Part shown: positions 1 to 8,044 of the stretch, in pieces
Numbering within the stretch: position 1 is the stretch's first letter
Layout of the letters: each line of letters begins with the position of its first letter
Assembly: GCA_964355945.1 (NCBI GenBank)
Contig: CAYHGE010000049.1
Location: 1-26,987 of the forward strand
Reading direction: 5' to 3'
Length of the DNA stretch: 26,987 nt
Origin: CAIVAT01 sp964355945
GTDB lineage: Bacteria; Bacteroidota; Bacteroidia; Bacteroidales; FEN-979
The notes under the pieces: model-generated
Databases searched by the model: none
What the model was told of the DNA's origin: nothing
Seen by the model: the letters and a program-made list of their open reading frames with translations, nothing else
Program-made: the position numbers and the translations under genes

Positions 1-347
1 CCGGTAAAGATCACCGGCTTGTTCAGGTTTTCGAGCATGAAACTCAATGCTGAAGCGGTATAGGCCATGGTATCGGAGCCATGAAGCACCACGAACCCGT
101 CGTACTCTTCATATTTTTCTTCGATCACGCTGGCCAGGTGAATCCAGAATGCCGGGTTCATGTTCGAAGAATCAAGCAGCGGCTCAAAGGTGTAAAAATC
201 GATGTTGCAATTAAAATTCTCCAGAACGGGCAGGTATTTATACAGAATGTCAAAAGTCAATGGCCTTAAAGTCATTGTTTTAGGGTCCTGAACCATGCCG
301 ATGGTTCCCCCGGTGTAAATTACCAGAATACTTGTTTTTGTGATCAT
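1..347 (-). CDS. ansA: Type I L-asparaginase, N-terminal part (runs off the window)
   Basis: The frame encodes the first 115 residues of a cytoplasmic type I L-asparaginase, which hydrolyses asparagine to aspartate and ammonia. Seen in the sequence: the N-terminal catalytic-threonine motif YTGGTIGM (residues 11-18) and the second active-site motif HGSDTMAYTAS (about residues 94-104), both in the positions usual for the AnsA family. No signal peptide is present, which fits the cytoplasmic type I enzyme rather than the periplasmic type II. The start is fixed by an in-frame TGA four codons upstream of the ATG. The C-terminal two thirds lie beyond base 1. It is transcribed away from the galactanase gene, so 348-622 is a divergent intergenic region. 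The family call is secure; the symbol is by homology from memory. Confidence 0.9.
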   Translation of the reverse strand, partial: MITKTSILVIYTGGTIGMVQDPKTMTLRPLTFDILYKYLPVLENFNCNIDFYTFEPLLDSSNMNPAFWIHLASVIEEKYEEYDGFVVLHGSDTMAYTASALSFMLENLNKPVIFT

Positions 348-425
348 AGTATGAATTCAAAAGTTAATGTGGGGATATCATAATAGATGCTTTATTACCA
401 CTGTCAGGCCAAAATGTCTCGCAGA

Positions 426-466
426 TTTTCCGCGAAAATCAGCGTCCTTTTCCGCGAAAATCAGCG
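426..466. repeat. Two direct copies of a 19-bp unit, period 22
   Basis: The unit TTTTCCGCGAAAATCAGCG occurs at 426-444 and again at 448-466, identical and separated by TCC. The core TTTTCCGCGAAAA is itself close to a palindrome. It sits in the middle of the divergent intergenic region. It could be a dispersed intergenic repeat or a paired protein-binding site; the sequence alone does not decide. Confidence 0.8.
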
Positions 467-593
467 AGAACTTTTTCTTATTTCCGGGTATAACGCATGT
501 CCCAAATCAGGGTGTAAAAATACGATATAAAGCGGTATGGCTTTTTGTAAATCTGAGAATTAGGAAAATCTGGAATATGATGTTGATGTACTT

Positions 594-601
594 TACCTTT
601 G
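594..601 (+). promoter_or_regulatory. Bacteroidota-type -7 box, TACCTTTG
   Basis: TACCTTTG matches the Bacteroidota sigma-ABfr -7 consensus TAnnTTTG exactly and lies 21 nt before the galactanase ATG at 623. No convincing -33 TTTG is seen at the usual 19-21 bp spacing. Its position rules out the upstream in-frame TTG at 599 as the start, since that codon lies inside the box. Confidence 0.6.
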
Positions 602-622
602 CATAAAAACACAGGACAATTG

Positions 623-2079
623 ATGGCTCATATGTTACAGACAAAACACCCCGGCGGCTTCACCATTATTTGTATGTTTATCCTTGCAGGTATTGGGTCA
701 AGTTCCATTCATGCTCAATTCGTAAATGGCGCCGACATTGGCTGGCTCTCTCAAATGGAGGCAACAGGCTATAAATTCCATGACAGCACAGGCCTGCAAA
801 AAAACTGTCTGCAGATTCTCAGTGATAAGGGAATAAACACAGTCCGGCTGCGGGTTTGGGTCAATCCATCTGACGATAAGATCAACGGACACTGCAGTAA
901 AAACGAAGTGGTTGCCATGGCAATCAGGGCAAAGGCACTGGGCATGCGGATCATGATCGATTTTCACTACAGCGATTCATGGGCCGACCCCGGGAAACAG
1001 AACAAGCCTGCTGAATGGGCAACCCATACGTTCGACCAGTTGCTCACAGATGTTTACAACCATACATTCGAAGTGCTCGACACACTGAAGAGGAGCGGGG
1101 TGATCCCGCAATGGATCCAGGTTGGTAATGAGATCACCATGGGAATGCTCTGGCCGGATGGCAGCACCGGCAACTGGCCCAAACTGGCACAATTGCTGAA
1201 CAAGGGTTATGACGCTGCCAAAGCGGCCGACAGCTCCATAAAAGTGGTTATCCATCTTGACCAGGGCAATGACAATTGGCGGTTCAGGACTTTTTTCGAT
1301 CAGGCAGCAAATCATGGAGCCCGTTACGACATCATCGGATTGTCTTACTATCCATACTGGCTCGGAACAGATTATACTGTTTCCATCAATGATCTTGCAT
1401 TTAATATGAATGACATGGCTGCACGTTATGGAAAACCTGTAATAGTGGTTGAAACCGGGGGCGATTATTTGCAGGTTCAGAATACATACAACATGCTTGC
1501 NNNNNNNNNNNNNNNNNNNNNNNNNNNNNNNNNNNNNNNNNNNNNNNNNNNNNNNNNNNNNNNNNNNNNNNNNNNNNNNNNNNNNNNNNNNNNNNNNNNN
1601 TGGTTGAAACCGGGGGCGATTATTTGCAGGTTCAGAATACATACAACATGCTTGCCGCGGTAATTGAACGAGTTAAAGCTGTTCCCGAAAACCAGGGACT
1701 TGGGGTGATTTACTGGGAACCGCAGGGCGAAAAAAGCTGGAGCGGGTATCAGTTAAATTGCTGGAATGCGGATGGAAAACCAACAGCTGCCATCGATGCA
1801 TTTAAAGCACAGGGCACAGGTTTTACCGGTGCAACCTGTGGTGCTGAGTTTAGTTTCTATCCCAATCCTTGTAACAGTGGAATCCTGAACTTCGAATTTA
1901 ATTCCATGAAAGCAGGTTATGAAGTCAGAATTTTTTCCATTGACGGGAGGCAGATGGGACTTTATAAAATAGACGGACCGAACGATTCAGTCAGATTAAA
2001 CCTCATGCCGGGCATTTACCTTGTTGAAACTTTTAAAGGACCTTATTCAGTAACTGAAAAACTTGTGGTCACAAATTAA
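623..2079 (+). CDS. GH53 arabinogalactan endo-beta-1,4-galactanase with T9SS sorting domain, split by an assembly gap
   Basis: Secreted glycoside hydrolase of family 53 (clan A), expected to cleave beta-1,4-galactan side chains of pectin. Seen: a signal peptide (residues 1-31, ending SSIHA before QFVNG), GADIGWLSQME at 36-46, VRLRVWVNP at 74-82, DFHYSDSWADPG at 113-124, acid/base E170 in QVGNEITMG, and nucleophile E277 in VVETGG. After the gap come GVIYWEPQG and a C-terminal type IX sorting domain (SFYPNP, then PGIYLVE and a TEKLVV ending), implying export by T9SS. The 100-N gap at 1501-1600 is flanked by the same 55 bp on both sides; removing 155 bp restores one continuous frame of 433 residues, so the gene is intact rather than a pseudogene. 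Start at ATG 623 (632 possible), chosen from the promoter position and signal peptide. Neighbours do not form a polysaccharide-utilisation locus. Confidence 0.88.
1446..1655. repeat. 55-bp exact duplication flanking the scaffold gap (assembly artefact)
   Basis: Bases 1446-1500 and 1601-1655 are identical over all 55 positions, beginning TGGTTGAAACCGGGGGCGAT and ending ACATGCTTGC. This is what remains when two contigs that overlap are joined by a fixed-size gap without merging. Collapsing the duplication keeps the galactanase reading frame. Confidence 0.95.
1501..1600. other. Assembly gap of 100 N
   Basis: Exactly 100 undetermined bases, a default scaffold spacer. The flanking 55-bp identity suggests that no sequence is missing and the real gap is an overlap of -55 bp. 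Confidence 0.97.
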
Positions 2080-2095
2080 TCACTAAAATAGCCGG

Positions 2096-2872
2096 TTAAA
2101 GGATATTAAACAGCTTTTTGGTATTCGCAGTGGTTACAGATGCAACATGTTCCAGGGAGGAATTTTTAATTTCAGCAACTTTCTGAGCAATGACGGGGAT
2201 GTAAGAAGGCTCATTCCGCTGGCCGCGATGGGGCACGGGAGGTAGCCACGGGGCATCGGTTTCAAGCAGAAGATGCGCAAGGCCGATGTGTTCCACCACC
2301 GCCTGCAACCCTGAGTTTTTGTAGGTGACCACACCCCCAATGCCAAGCATAAACCCTAGTCTGACAGCTCGTTCTGCCTGCTGGATGTTGCCGCTGAAAC
2401 AATGAAATACACCACGAAGTTTTGGATCACAACGCTCCTCAACCATGCTGAGGGCAATGTCCATCGAATTCCGGGTGTGAATAACCAGAGGAAGATCGAA
2501 CTTTAAGGCCATGTCCATCTGAGAACTGAATGCTAACCGCTGTTCTGCTTCAAACGTTTTATCCCAGTATAAATCAATGCCGACTTCGCCAATCGCATAA
2601 AAGTTAAAATCAGGGTTCACCAGGTAATCAGCGATAATGTCGAGCTCCGCCTGGTAATTTTCCTTCACGGAAGTCGGGTGAAGTCCCATCATCGGGTAGC
2701 ATAAGGTGCTGTAATCCCTGGAAACTTGCAGCATCCTTTCGTGATATTTTGAATCAATGGCAGGCAGCAACAGATATAAAACATTGTTGTGTTGCGCCCG
2801 AAGAATCATCTCGTCGCGGTCATTGTCAAATTCTTCGGCGTAGAGGTGGGTATGTGAATCGGTAAAAATCAT
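2096..2872 (-). CDS. tatD: TatD family metal-dependent nuclease/hydrolase
   Basis: A 258-residue TIM-barrel amidohydrolase-superfamily protein of the TatD family, whose members are metal-dependent 3'-5' exonucleases acting on DNA or RNA ends in the cytoplasm. Seen: the metal-binding N terminus FTDSHTHL (H7, H9), GLHPTSV near 63-69, IGEVGIDLYWD with E96, IHTRNS with H132, FHCFSG with H157 and the C-terminal LLLETDAPWLPP with D206. These cover the family's metal ligands in order and the length is typical. It follows the GT9 gene after about 50 bp that contain a GAATATTGAAT-type repeat, and is probably the last gene of the MBL-GT9-TatD operon. It converges with the galactanase (16 bp between stops) with no clear terminator hairpin. 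Confidence 0.93.
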   Translation of the reverse strand: MIFTDSHTHLYAEEFDNDRDEMILRAQHNNVLYLLLPAIDSKYHERMLQVSRDYSTLCYPMMGLHPTSVKENYQAELDIIADYLVNPDFNFYAIGEVGIDLYWDKTFEAEQRLAFSSQMDMALKFDLPLVIHTRNSMDIALSMVEERCDPKLRGVFHCFSGNIQQAERAVRLGFMLGIGGVVTYKNSGLQAVVEHIGLAHLLLETDAPWLPPVPHRGQRNEPSYIPVIAQKVAEIKNSSLEHVASVTTANTKKLFNIL

Positions 2873-2873
2873 T

Positions 2874-2912
2874 GGAATATCGAATATTGAATGTTGAATA
2901 TTGAATGGTGAA
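2874..2912. repeat. Short iterated AT-rich repeat (GAATATTGAAT type)
   Basis: Words such as GAATATCGAATATTGAATG and TTGAATATTGAATGG follow each other directly upstream of the TatD start codon. The same vocabulary appears at 22971-23006 and 25413-25445, and a relative at 21661-21700. Confidence 0.7.
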
Positions 2913-2925
2913 CGGCGGGGTAACT

Positions 2926-3927
2926 TTACTGGGAAAATTGCAATAAAAATTCAGCAATGGGGTCGGTTTCAATCTGGTTCATACAGTTGAAATGTTGTTT
3001 CGGGCATTTTCTGTACCCGAGTTTGCTGCACGGCCGGCAGGAAAGGTTTTCAACCTGGGCAATCATGGAATTGGTTTTAAATTGTTCGGGCATGTATGGA
3101 TACATTCCAAATGCAGGAATGGTATTTCCCCACACTGAAACTACAGGTTTACGAAATGCAGCCGCGATATGCATCAGCCCGGTGTCGTTTGTCAGAACAG
3201 CCCGTGCCTGGCGGATCAAAGAAGCCGACTGGTTAAGGTTGTAGAGGCCACAGGCGTTGAAAACAAGAACTCCTGTCTGGCTCACAATCTGTTCTCCACG
3301 TTCACGATCCTCATCCCCTCCAAGAAGGATGACGGGTCGGGCCAGTTTTTGGCAAACTCCGGCAACCTTTTCTGGCGGAAAAATTTTAGTGTTGTGCTTT
3401 CCCCCGATCACGATGGCAATGAATCCATTTTGGTGCAGGATAGGAAGGCTGGCGACTTCCACTTCATCCCCGGCAGGGATAAAATAATCCAGACCAAGCC
3501 CGTCATTTATCACTTCCAGGGGTTCAATGGCTTTGAAATACCTTTCAACAATATGAATGTCCGGCAGGATGTTCATTTTCAGGTTGACCGTTAGCCATTT
3601 CGCTAAATTGAGTTTTGGAAATGTTGCCGATTCTGTTCCAAGCTGGCTTTTGACAAATCCGGAACGGTAATTCCTGTGCAGGTCTGCAATAAAATCGAAC
3701 CCCTGCGATTTCAATTGGGGAATCAACTCCTTGAAATTATGATCGTATAACCAGATTTTATCAATATTGGGATTTGCACGGAGGATGGGCTCATTCTGCT
3801 TTTTGGTCAGAAAATGCACCTCAGCCTCCCTTAGTTGTTGTTTCACACAGCGCACCATTGCACTGGTAAGAACGATGTCCCCAATAGAACTGAACCTGAT
3901 GACCAGTATCTTTTTAAGATGTTTCAC
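2926..3927 (-). CDS. Glycosyltransferase family 9 (heptosyltransferase-like)
   Basis: A 333-residue GT-B fold enzyme of family 9, which transfers heptose or a related sugar to lipopolysaccharide core or other envelope glycans at the cytoplasmic face of the inner membrane. Seen: N-terminal ILVIRFSSIGDIVLTSAMV (residues 7-25) with the GDI motif, ADLHRNYRSG (81-90), the donor-binding block LTNDTGLMHIAAA (245-257), SVWGNT, and the cysteine cluster CRPCSKLGYRKCP to CM (297-316) commonly found near the end of GT9 proteins. The start is GTG at 3927; the preceding MBL gene's TGA overlaps it as GTGA, so the two are translationally coupled. The exact acceptor is unknown. Confidence 0.88.
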   Translation of the reverse strand: MKHLKKILVIRFSSIGDIVLTSAMVRCVKQQLREAEVHFLTKKQNEPILRANPNIDKIWLYDHNFKELIPQLKSQGFDFIADLHRNYRSGFVKSQLGTESATFPKLNLAKWLTVNLKMNILPDIHIVERYFKAIEPLEVINDGLGLDYFIPAGDEVEVASLPILHQNGFIAIVIGGKHNTKIFPPEKVAGVCQKLARPVILLGGDEDRERGEQIVSQTGVLVFNACGLYNLNQSASLIRQARAVLTNDTGLMHIAAAFRKPVVSVWGNTIPAFGMYPYMPEQFKTNSMIAQVENLSCRPCSKLGYRKCPKQHFNCMNQIETDPIAEFLLQFSQ

Positions 3928-4562
3928 CTGATAAACGGGTTATTCGCCATCTCATACCCGATCGACGTTTCAGGTCCGTGACCGGGATAAACGATGGTTT
4001 CGCCGGGCAATGTAAAGAGTTTTGTCTTGATGCTGTGCATCAGCTGGTCAAAATCGCCTGTTGGCAGATCGGTACGGCCGATGGTGTCTTTGAAAAGAAC
4101 ATCCCCGGTAATCACAAACTTCTGGTCTTCGCAGTAAAAGCAAACACTACCCTCGGCATGTCCGGGGGTGTAAAGCACGTTAACCGAAGAGTTTCCGAGC
4201 TGAATTGTTTCACCATCTTCAAGAAACCGTTTCGGCTCGGGAACCTGGCTGATGCCATATCCAAAAGAGGATCCGATCTCCTTCAGTGTATGAAAAAACA
4301 GCGTTGACTTTTCATGGTATTCAGGACGGATTTTATAAGTCTGGGCGATGAAATTATTTCCAAGAACATGGTCAATATGACAATGCGTGTTCAGGTTGCG
4401 TATAATCGTCAGGTTATTTGCTGCAAGAAAATTTCTGATCTCATCCTCCTCTTCAGGGTCGTAACAGGCCGCATCAATGAGGATACAATTGCCTGTTTCA
4501 TCATATAAAAGATAGGAGTTGACCATGAAGGTGTTGAATACAAATTTTTCGATTTTTATCAT
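3924..4562 (-). CDS. MBL-fold metallohydrolase (glyoxalase II-like)
   Basis: A 212-residue metallo-beta-lactamase-fold hydrolase of the glyoxalase II-like group, which uses a dinuclear metal site to hydrolyse thioesters or related substrates; the substrate here is not evident. Seen: THCHIDH (H60, H62, D64, H65), TPGHAEGS (H135), ITGDVLF (D154) and VYPGHGPET (H195), a complete ligand set. The frame stays open to 4622, but I choose ATG 4562 because a minus-strand TACCTTTG box at 4589-4596 would be inside the longer version, and the extra 20 residues resemble nothing in the family. It is the first gene of a probable operon with GT9 (4-bp overlap) and TatD. Confidence 0.88.
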   Translation of the reverse strand: MIKIEKFVFNTFMVNSYLLYDETGNCILIDAACYDPEEEDEIRNFLAANNLTIIRNLNTHCHIDHVLGNNFIAQTYKIRPEYHEKSTLFFHTLKEIGSSFGYGISQVPEPKRFLEDGETIQLGNSSVNVLYTPGHAEGSVCFYCEDQKFVITGDVLFKDTIGRTDLPTGDFDQLMHSIKTKLFTLPGETIVYPGHGPETSIGYEMANNPFIR

Positions 4563-4588
4563 CTGGTTTTCATGTTTATCTAGTGCTG

Positions 4589-4596
4589 CAAAGGTA
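4589..4596 (-). promoter_or_regulatory. Minus-strand -7 box, TACCTTTG
   Basis: Reads TACCTTTG on the minus strand, an exact match to the Bacteroidota -7 consensus, 26 nt before the MBL hydrolase ATG. No clear -33 TTTG. It supports the downstream start choice for that gene. Confidence 0.55.
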
Positions 4597-4636
4597 CGAA
4601 AATGCAGCCAGTTGAATGGCACATTGAAAATAATCG

Positions 4637-4644
4637 TACCTTAG
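4637..4644 (+). promoter_or_regulatory. Candidate -7 box, TACCTTAG
   Basis: TACCTTAG differs from TAnnTTTG at one position and lies 32 nt before the ATG at 4677. A TTG at 4612-4614 lies 22 bp upstream, slightly longer than the usual 19-21 bp. It is divergent from the MBL promoter. Confidence 0.4.
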
Positions 4645-4676
4645 CACCTCCATTTAATTCCCTTGTATAACCGGAT

Positions 4677-7600
4677 ATGGCGAAGGATGCATGCGTGAAC
4701 CGAGGTTTTAAAATCTGGACAACAGCGTGGATCATTCTGGGTTTGCTGATGATTTTTCCGGGGCTTCTCCGTGCGCAGTTTTACAATGGATCACAACTTA
4801 CTTTCGGTAAAAGCCGGGTTCAGTACACTGATTTTTTATGGGTGAACTTCCGGTTCGATAAATTCGACACCTACTATTATCAGAATGGCAGGGAACTGGC
4901 ACAATATACCGCTGAATATGCTGATAAGCACATCAAGGAGATTGAACTCAGTTTGCAGTCAAACCTGGAAGAGAAGGTGCAGTTTATCATCTTTAACACC
5001 CTCTCGGATCTGAAGCAAAGCAATGTCGGACTTTTTGGAGATTGGGATTATTACAATACCGGCGGTGTCACCCGCATCATCGGAGGAAGGGTGCTCCTTT
5101 TTTTTGATGGTAATTACGAGCATTTTGATCAGCAGATCCGCGCCGGGATTGCTCAGGTGATCCTGAATAACATGATCTATGGCACGGGAATCGGTGCCCA
5201 GATCAAAAACAATGCCCTGTTCTCAGTTCCTGAATGGTATATGAATGGCCTTATTTCATTTATTTCCCGAAAATGGGATGCAGAAATCGAAAACCACGTA
5301 AGAGATGCCATTCTAAATCGCAAGTATGAGAAATTCAACGGGTTAAGCGGTGAGGAGGCAACATTTGCCGGCCATTCATTGTGGAATTATGTGGCAATGA
5401 AATATGGAGCTTCATCGATCCCGAATATCGTCTATATGGCCCGCCTCAGCAGAAATGTGGAAAGGGGGTTTCAGTATGTTGTCGGGGTGGGTTTTCAAAC
5501 CCTGATAGAAGAATGGCTCACTTTTTATAAAACGGTTTATACTGAACAGGAAGCAGGGCGAACACTTCCCATGGGCCAGCCGGTTAACAGAAGGAATAAA
5601 CCCGACCGGGTTTATAATTCCTTAAAGATCGGCCCTGATGGATCGATGCTGGCTTATGCCACCCACCAGCTCGGAATTTATAAAGTGTTTATCCAAAACA
5701 CCGAAACCGGTAAAACCCGCAGGATTTTCCGGGGCGGGTTTCGCCTGGCCGACCGGCCCGACTACACCTATCCGCTGATTGCCTGGCATCCGAGTGGCAC
5801 TATTCTGGCTTTTCTGGCAGAAAGAAAAGGTGAAATATGGCTCTATTTTTATAATCTTGAAGACAAGAAATTCGAACATCTACTGCTGGTTAATTTCCAG
5901 AAAGTTCTGGATATGTCGTATTCAGATGATGGTTCATTGCTGGTTTTTTCGGCTGTGCAGAAAGGGCAGTCGGACATCTTCGTTTTTAACATTGCCTCCG
6001 GGTCGCATGAGCAGATTACCAAAGATAAATATAACGACCTGAATCCCAGGTTTATAAACCATTCTGCCAGCATCATCTTCTCCTCCAACCGGAACAACGA
6101 CACCATTCGCTTTGATGATCCGGTGAAGATCGAAAACCTGCATTATAACAACGATCTTTTCCTCTTCAACTATGCGGCGAAACGCAATGTTCTTCAGCGT
6201 CTGACGAATACCGTCGATGCACACGAAACGCAGCCCCTGCCTTATGGGGAGAACTATTTTTGTTTTCTGAGCGACCAGAATGGAATCGTGAACCGGTATC
6301 TCGCAAGGACAGACAGCACGATTGCATTTATCGATACCATCGCCCATTATCGCCACTTCACAACCACCTATCCGGTAACAAACTATGCGCGCAATATCCT
6401 TGACCAGGATGTTTCGGTAAAAGGTGCAAAAATAGGGGAGATTATTTTTCGGAACCGGAATTTCAAGATGTTTACCTCTGACCTGATCCTCCCAAAACAG
6501 GTAGTTAAAGCCGAGGTACGGCCATCCTACTTCAAAGATTTAAAAATCAGGGCGGCAGAAAACGAGACTGACCCGGAAAAGGCTGACAGTCTGAAACGGC
6601 TCGCAGAACCATTTAAAGCACAGGAGAAAAGGCATTTCAGGGTGGTCAGGCAGAGTGAGGTGATTAACCAGATACTGTCGAAAATTGACACGGCAAAAAC
6701 GGGAAGGATTCAAACCGGGCAAAATAAAACAGCCGGAACGGATACTACCAATAACCACTGGTGGGCATTGTACCAGTCGTTGCAAAAGAAGGATTTTTCG
6801 CAGACAACAAATAAAAAGGATACTGCAGACAAATATAAAAATGCCAAACAGCTGAATTACAACGTCGAATACTATGTAGATCAGATGGTTACCCAAATCG
6901 ACTTTACCTATCTGAATTTCGCCTATCAGCCTTTTACAGGGAGTCAGTCACCGGTGTTTGTCAACCCCGGCTTGAATGCACTCTTCATGGTGGGGATCAC
7001 TGATCTCATGGAAGATTACCGCATCAGCGGCGGTGTTCGATTAAATGTCAGCCTCATCAACAATGAGTATCTTTTCAGTTTCGGAAATTACAAACATCGG
7101 TTTGACCATCAAATCGTATTTCACCGGAAAGCGGTTGAAGAGGCAGGGTACTATTCTATTGTAAGGCACAAAATCCATGAGTTGTACTATGTGGCAACCT
7201 ATCCTTTTACCCCGGTGCTGAATATCAAAGGGACCGCCGCAGTGCGATACGACCGTGCTATTTTTTTGTCAACAGATCAGGTTAATATAAAACTGCCCGA
7301 CATTCATGATGTCTGGGGAAGTGTTAAACTGGAACTGACTTATGATAATACCCGAAGCCTCGGACTGAATCTTTACCAGGGCACCAGGTATAAGTTTTTT
7401 GGAGAGTATTACCAGATGGTGAACAACAACGTCAACAACCTGATTGTGGTGGGAATGGATTTCCGCAATTACCAGCGGGTACACCGGTCCTTGATTTGGG
7501 CAAACCGTTTTGCAGCAAGTACATCTGTTGGCAGTAACAAGCTTCTTTATTACATGGGTGGGGTCGACAACTGGCTCTTCCCGGCCTATAATGTTAACAC

Positions 7601-8042
7601 CCCTGTAGCATTCGATCAGAACTATGCATTCCAGACGCTGGCGACCAACATGCGTGGTTTTGACCAGAATATCAGGAATGGGAATAGTTTCTTTGTTTTT
7701 AATTCCGAGTTGAGATGGCCGGTATTCCGTTACCTGTTTAACCGCCCCATCAGGTCTGATTTCATCAATAATTTCCAGATTGTCGCTTTCGGAGATGTCG
7801 GTTCTGCCTGGACAGGGGCATCACCCTGGTCGACCGATAACCAGCTGTTCACCCGGTATATCTATCGTAAACCATTGTTAATCAAAGTTGAAATGCAAAA
7901 GGATCCGATCGTGGAGGGCTTCGGATTTGGTGCACGGACCAGGTTGTTCGGGTATTTCCTCCGTGGCGACCTTGCCTGGGGTATTGAAGATGGCCGGATC
8001 CTCAAACCAATATTTTATTTTTCACTTAGTCTTGATTTTTAA
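4677..8042 (+). CDS. Outer-membrane protein: degenerate metallopeptidase domain, TolB-like propeller, Omp85-like barrel
   Basis: A 1121-residue envelope protein of unknown function. Seen: signal peptide (1-33, LLRA before QFYNG); a region at about 90-285 resembling MA-type gluzincin peptidases, with PEWYMNGLISFI (185-196) in place of the usual PxWxxEGxAxY, so the third ligand is N190, and RAGIAQ (155-160) where HExxH is expected; propeller-type repeats at about 310-560 (for example DGSMLAYATH, DIFVFNIASG, PRFINHSASIIFSSNRNN); a charged, low-hydrophobicity linker (about 600-735); and a beta-barrel region (about 740-1121) with MRGFD (992-996), like the Omp85 VRGF/Y motif, then FFVFNSELRWPVF, VAFGDVGSAW and a C-terminal phenylalanine. 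The YhbP-like gene follows 2 bp after the stop. An outer-membrane assembly, secretion or binding role is inference; the peptidase part looks catalytically dead. Confidence 0.8.
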   Translation: MAKDACVNRGFKIWTTAWIILGLLMIFPGLLRAQFYNGSQLTFGKSRVQYTDFLWVNFRFDKFDTYYYQNGRELAQYTAEYADKHIKEIELSLQSNLEEKVQFIIFNTLSDLKQSNVGLFGDWDYYNTGGVTRIIGGRVLLFFDGNYEHFDQQIRAGIAQVILNNMIYGTGIGAQIKNNALFSVPEWYMNGLISFISRKWDAEIENHVRDAILNRKYEKFNGLSGEEATFAGHSLWNYVAMKYGASSIPNIVYMARLSRNVERGFQYVVGVGFQTLIEEWLTFYKTVYTEQEAGRTLPMGQPVNRRNKPDRVYNSLKIGPDGSMLAYATHQLGIYKVFIQNTETGKTRRIFRGGFRLADRPDYTYPLIAWHPSGTILAFLAERKGEIWLYFYNLEDKKFEHLLLVNFQKVLDMSYSDDGSLLVFSAVQKGQSDIFVFNIASGSHEQITKDKYNDLNPRFINHSASIIFSSNRNNDTIRFDDPVKIENLHYNNDLFLFNYAAKRNVLQRLTNTVDAHETQPLPYGENYFCFLSDQNGIVNRYLARTDSTIAFIDTIAHYRHFTTTYPVTNYARNILDQDVSVKGAKIGEIIFRNRNFKMFTSDLILPKQVVKAEVRPSYFKDLKIRAAENETDPEKADSLKRLAEPFKAQEKRHFRVVRQSEVINQILSKIDTAKTGRIQTGQNKTAGTDTTNNHWWALYQSLQKKDFSQTTNKKDTADKYKNAKQLNYNVEYYVDQMVTQIDFTYLNFAYQPFTGSQSPVFVNPGLNALFMVGITDLMEDYRISGGVRLNVSLINNEYLFSFGNYKHRFDHQIVFHRKAVEEAGYYSIVRHKIHELYYVATYPFTPVLNIKGTAAVRYDRAIFLSTDQVNIKLPDIHDVWGSVKLELTYDNTRSLGLNLYQGTRYKFFGEYYQMVNNNVNNLIVVGMDFRNYQRVHRSLIWANRFAASTSVGSNKLLYYMGGVDNWLFPAYNVNTPVAFDQNYAFQTLATNMRGFDQNIRNGNSFFVFNSELRWPVFRYLFNRPIRSDFINNFQIVAFGDVGSAWTGASPWSTDNQLFTRYIYRKPLLIKVEMQKDPIVEGFGFGARTRLFGYFLRGDLAWGIEDGRILKPIFYFSLSLDF

Positions 8043-8044
8043 CC

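Larger units (their letters stand above)
348..622. other. Divergent intergenic region
   Basis: This 275-bp stretch separates the asparaginase and galactanase genes. It holds a two-copy direct repeat (426-466) and, close to the galactanase start, a TAnnTTTG-type -7 box. An open frame at 367-606 has no recognisable domain, spans the repeat and ends at the promoter, so I do not call it a gene. Confidence 0.6.

Noticed and set aside
367..606. 79-codon open frame between ansA and the galactanase
   Set aside because: It covers the direct repeat and the promoter box and resembles no protein family.
599..622. TTG start for the galactanase at 599
   Set aside because: The codon lies inside the TACCTTTG promoter box, and ATG 623 gives a better signal peptide.
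977..1642. Minus-strand 221-codon open frame across the N gap
   Set aside because: It exists only because Ns contain no stops, and it is antisense to the GH53 gene.
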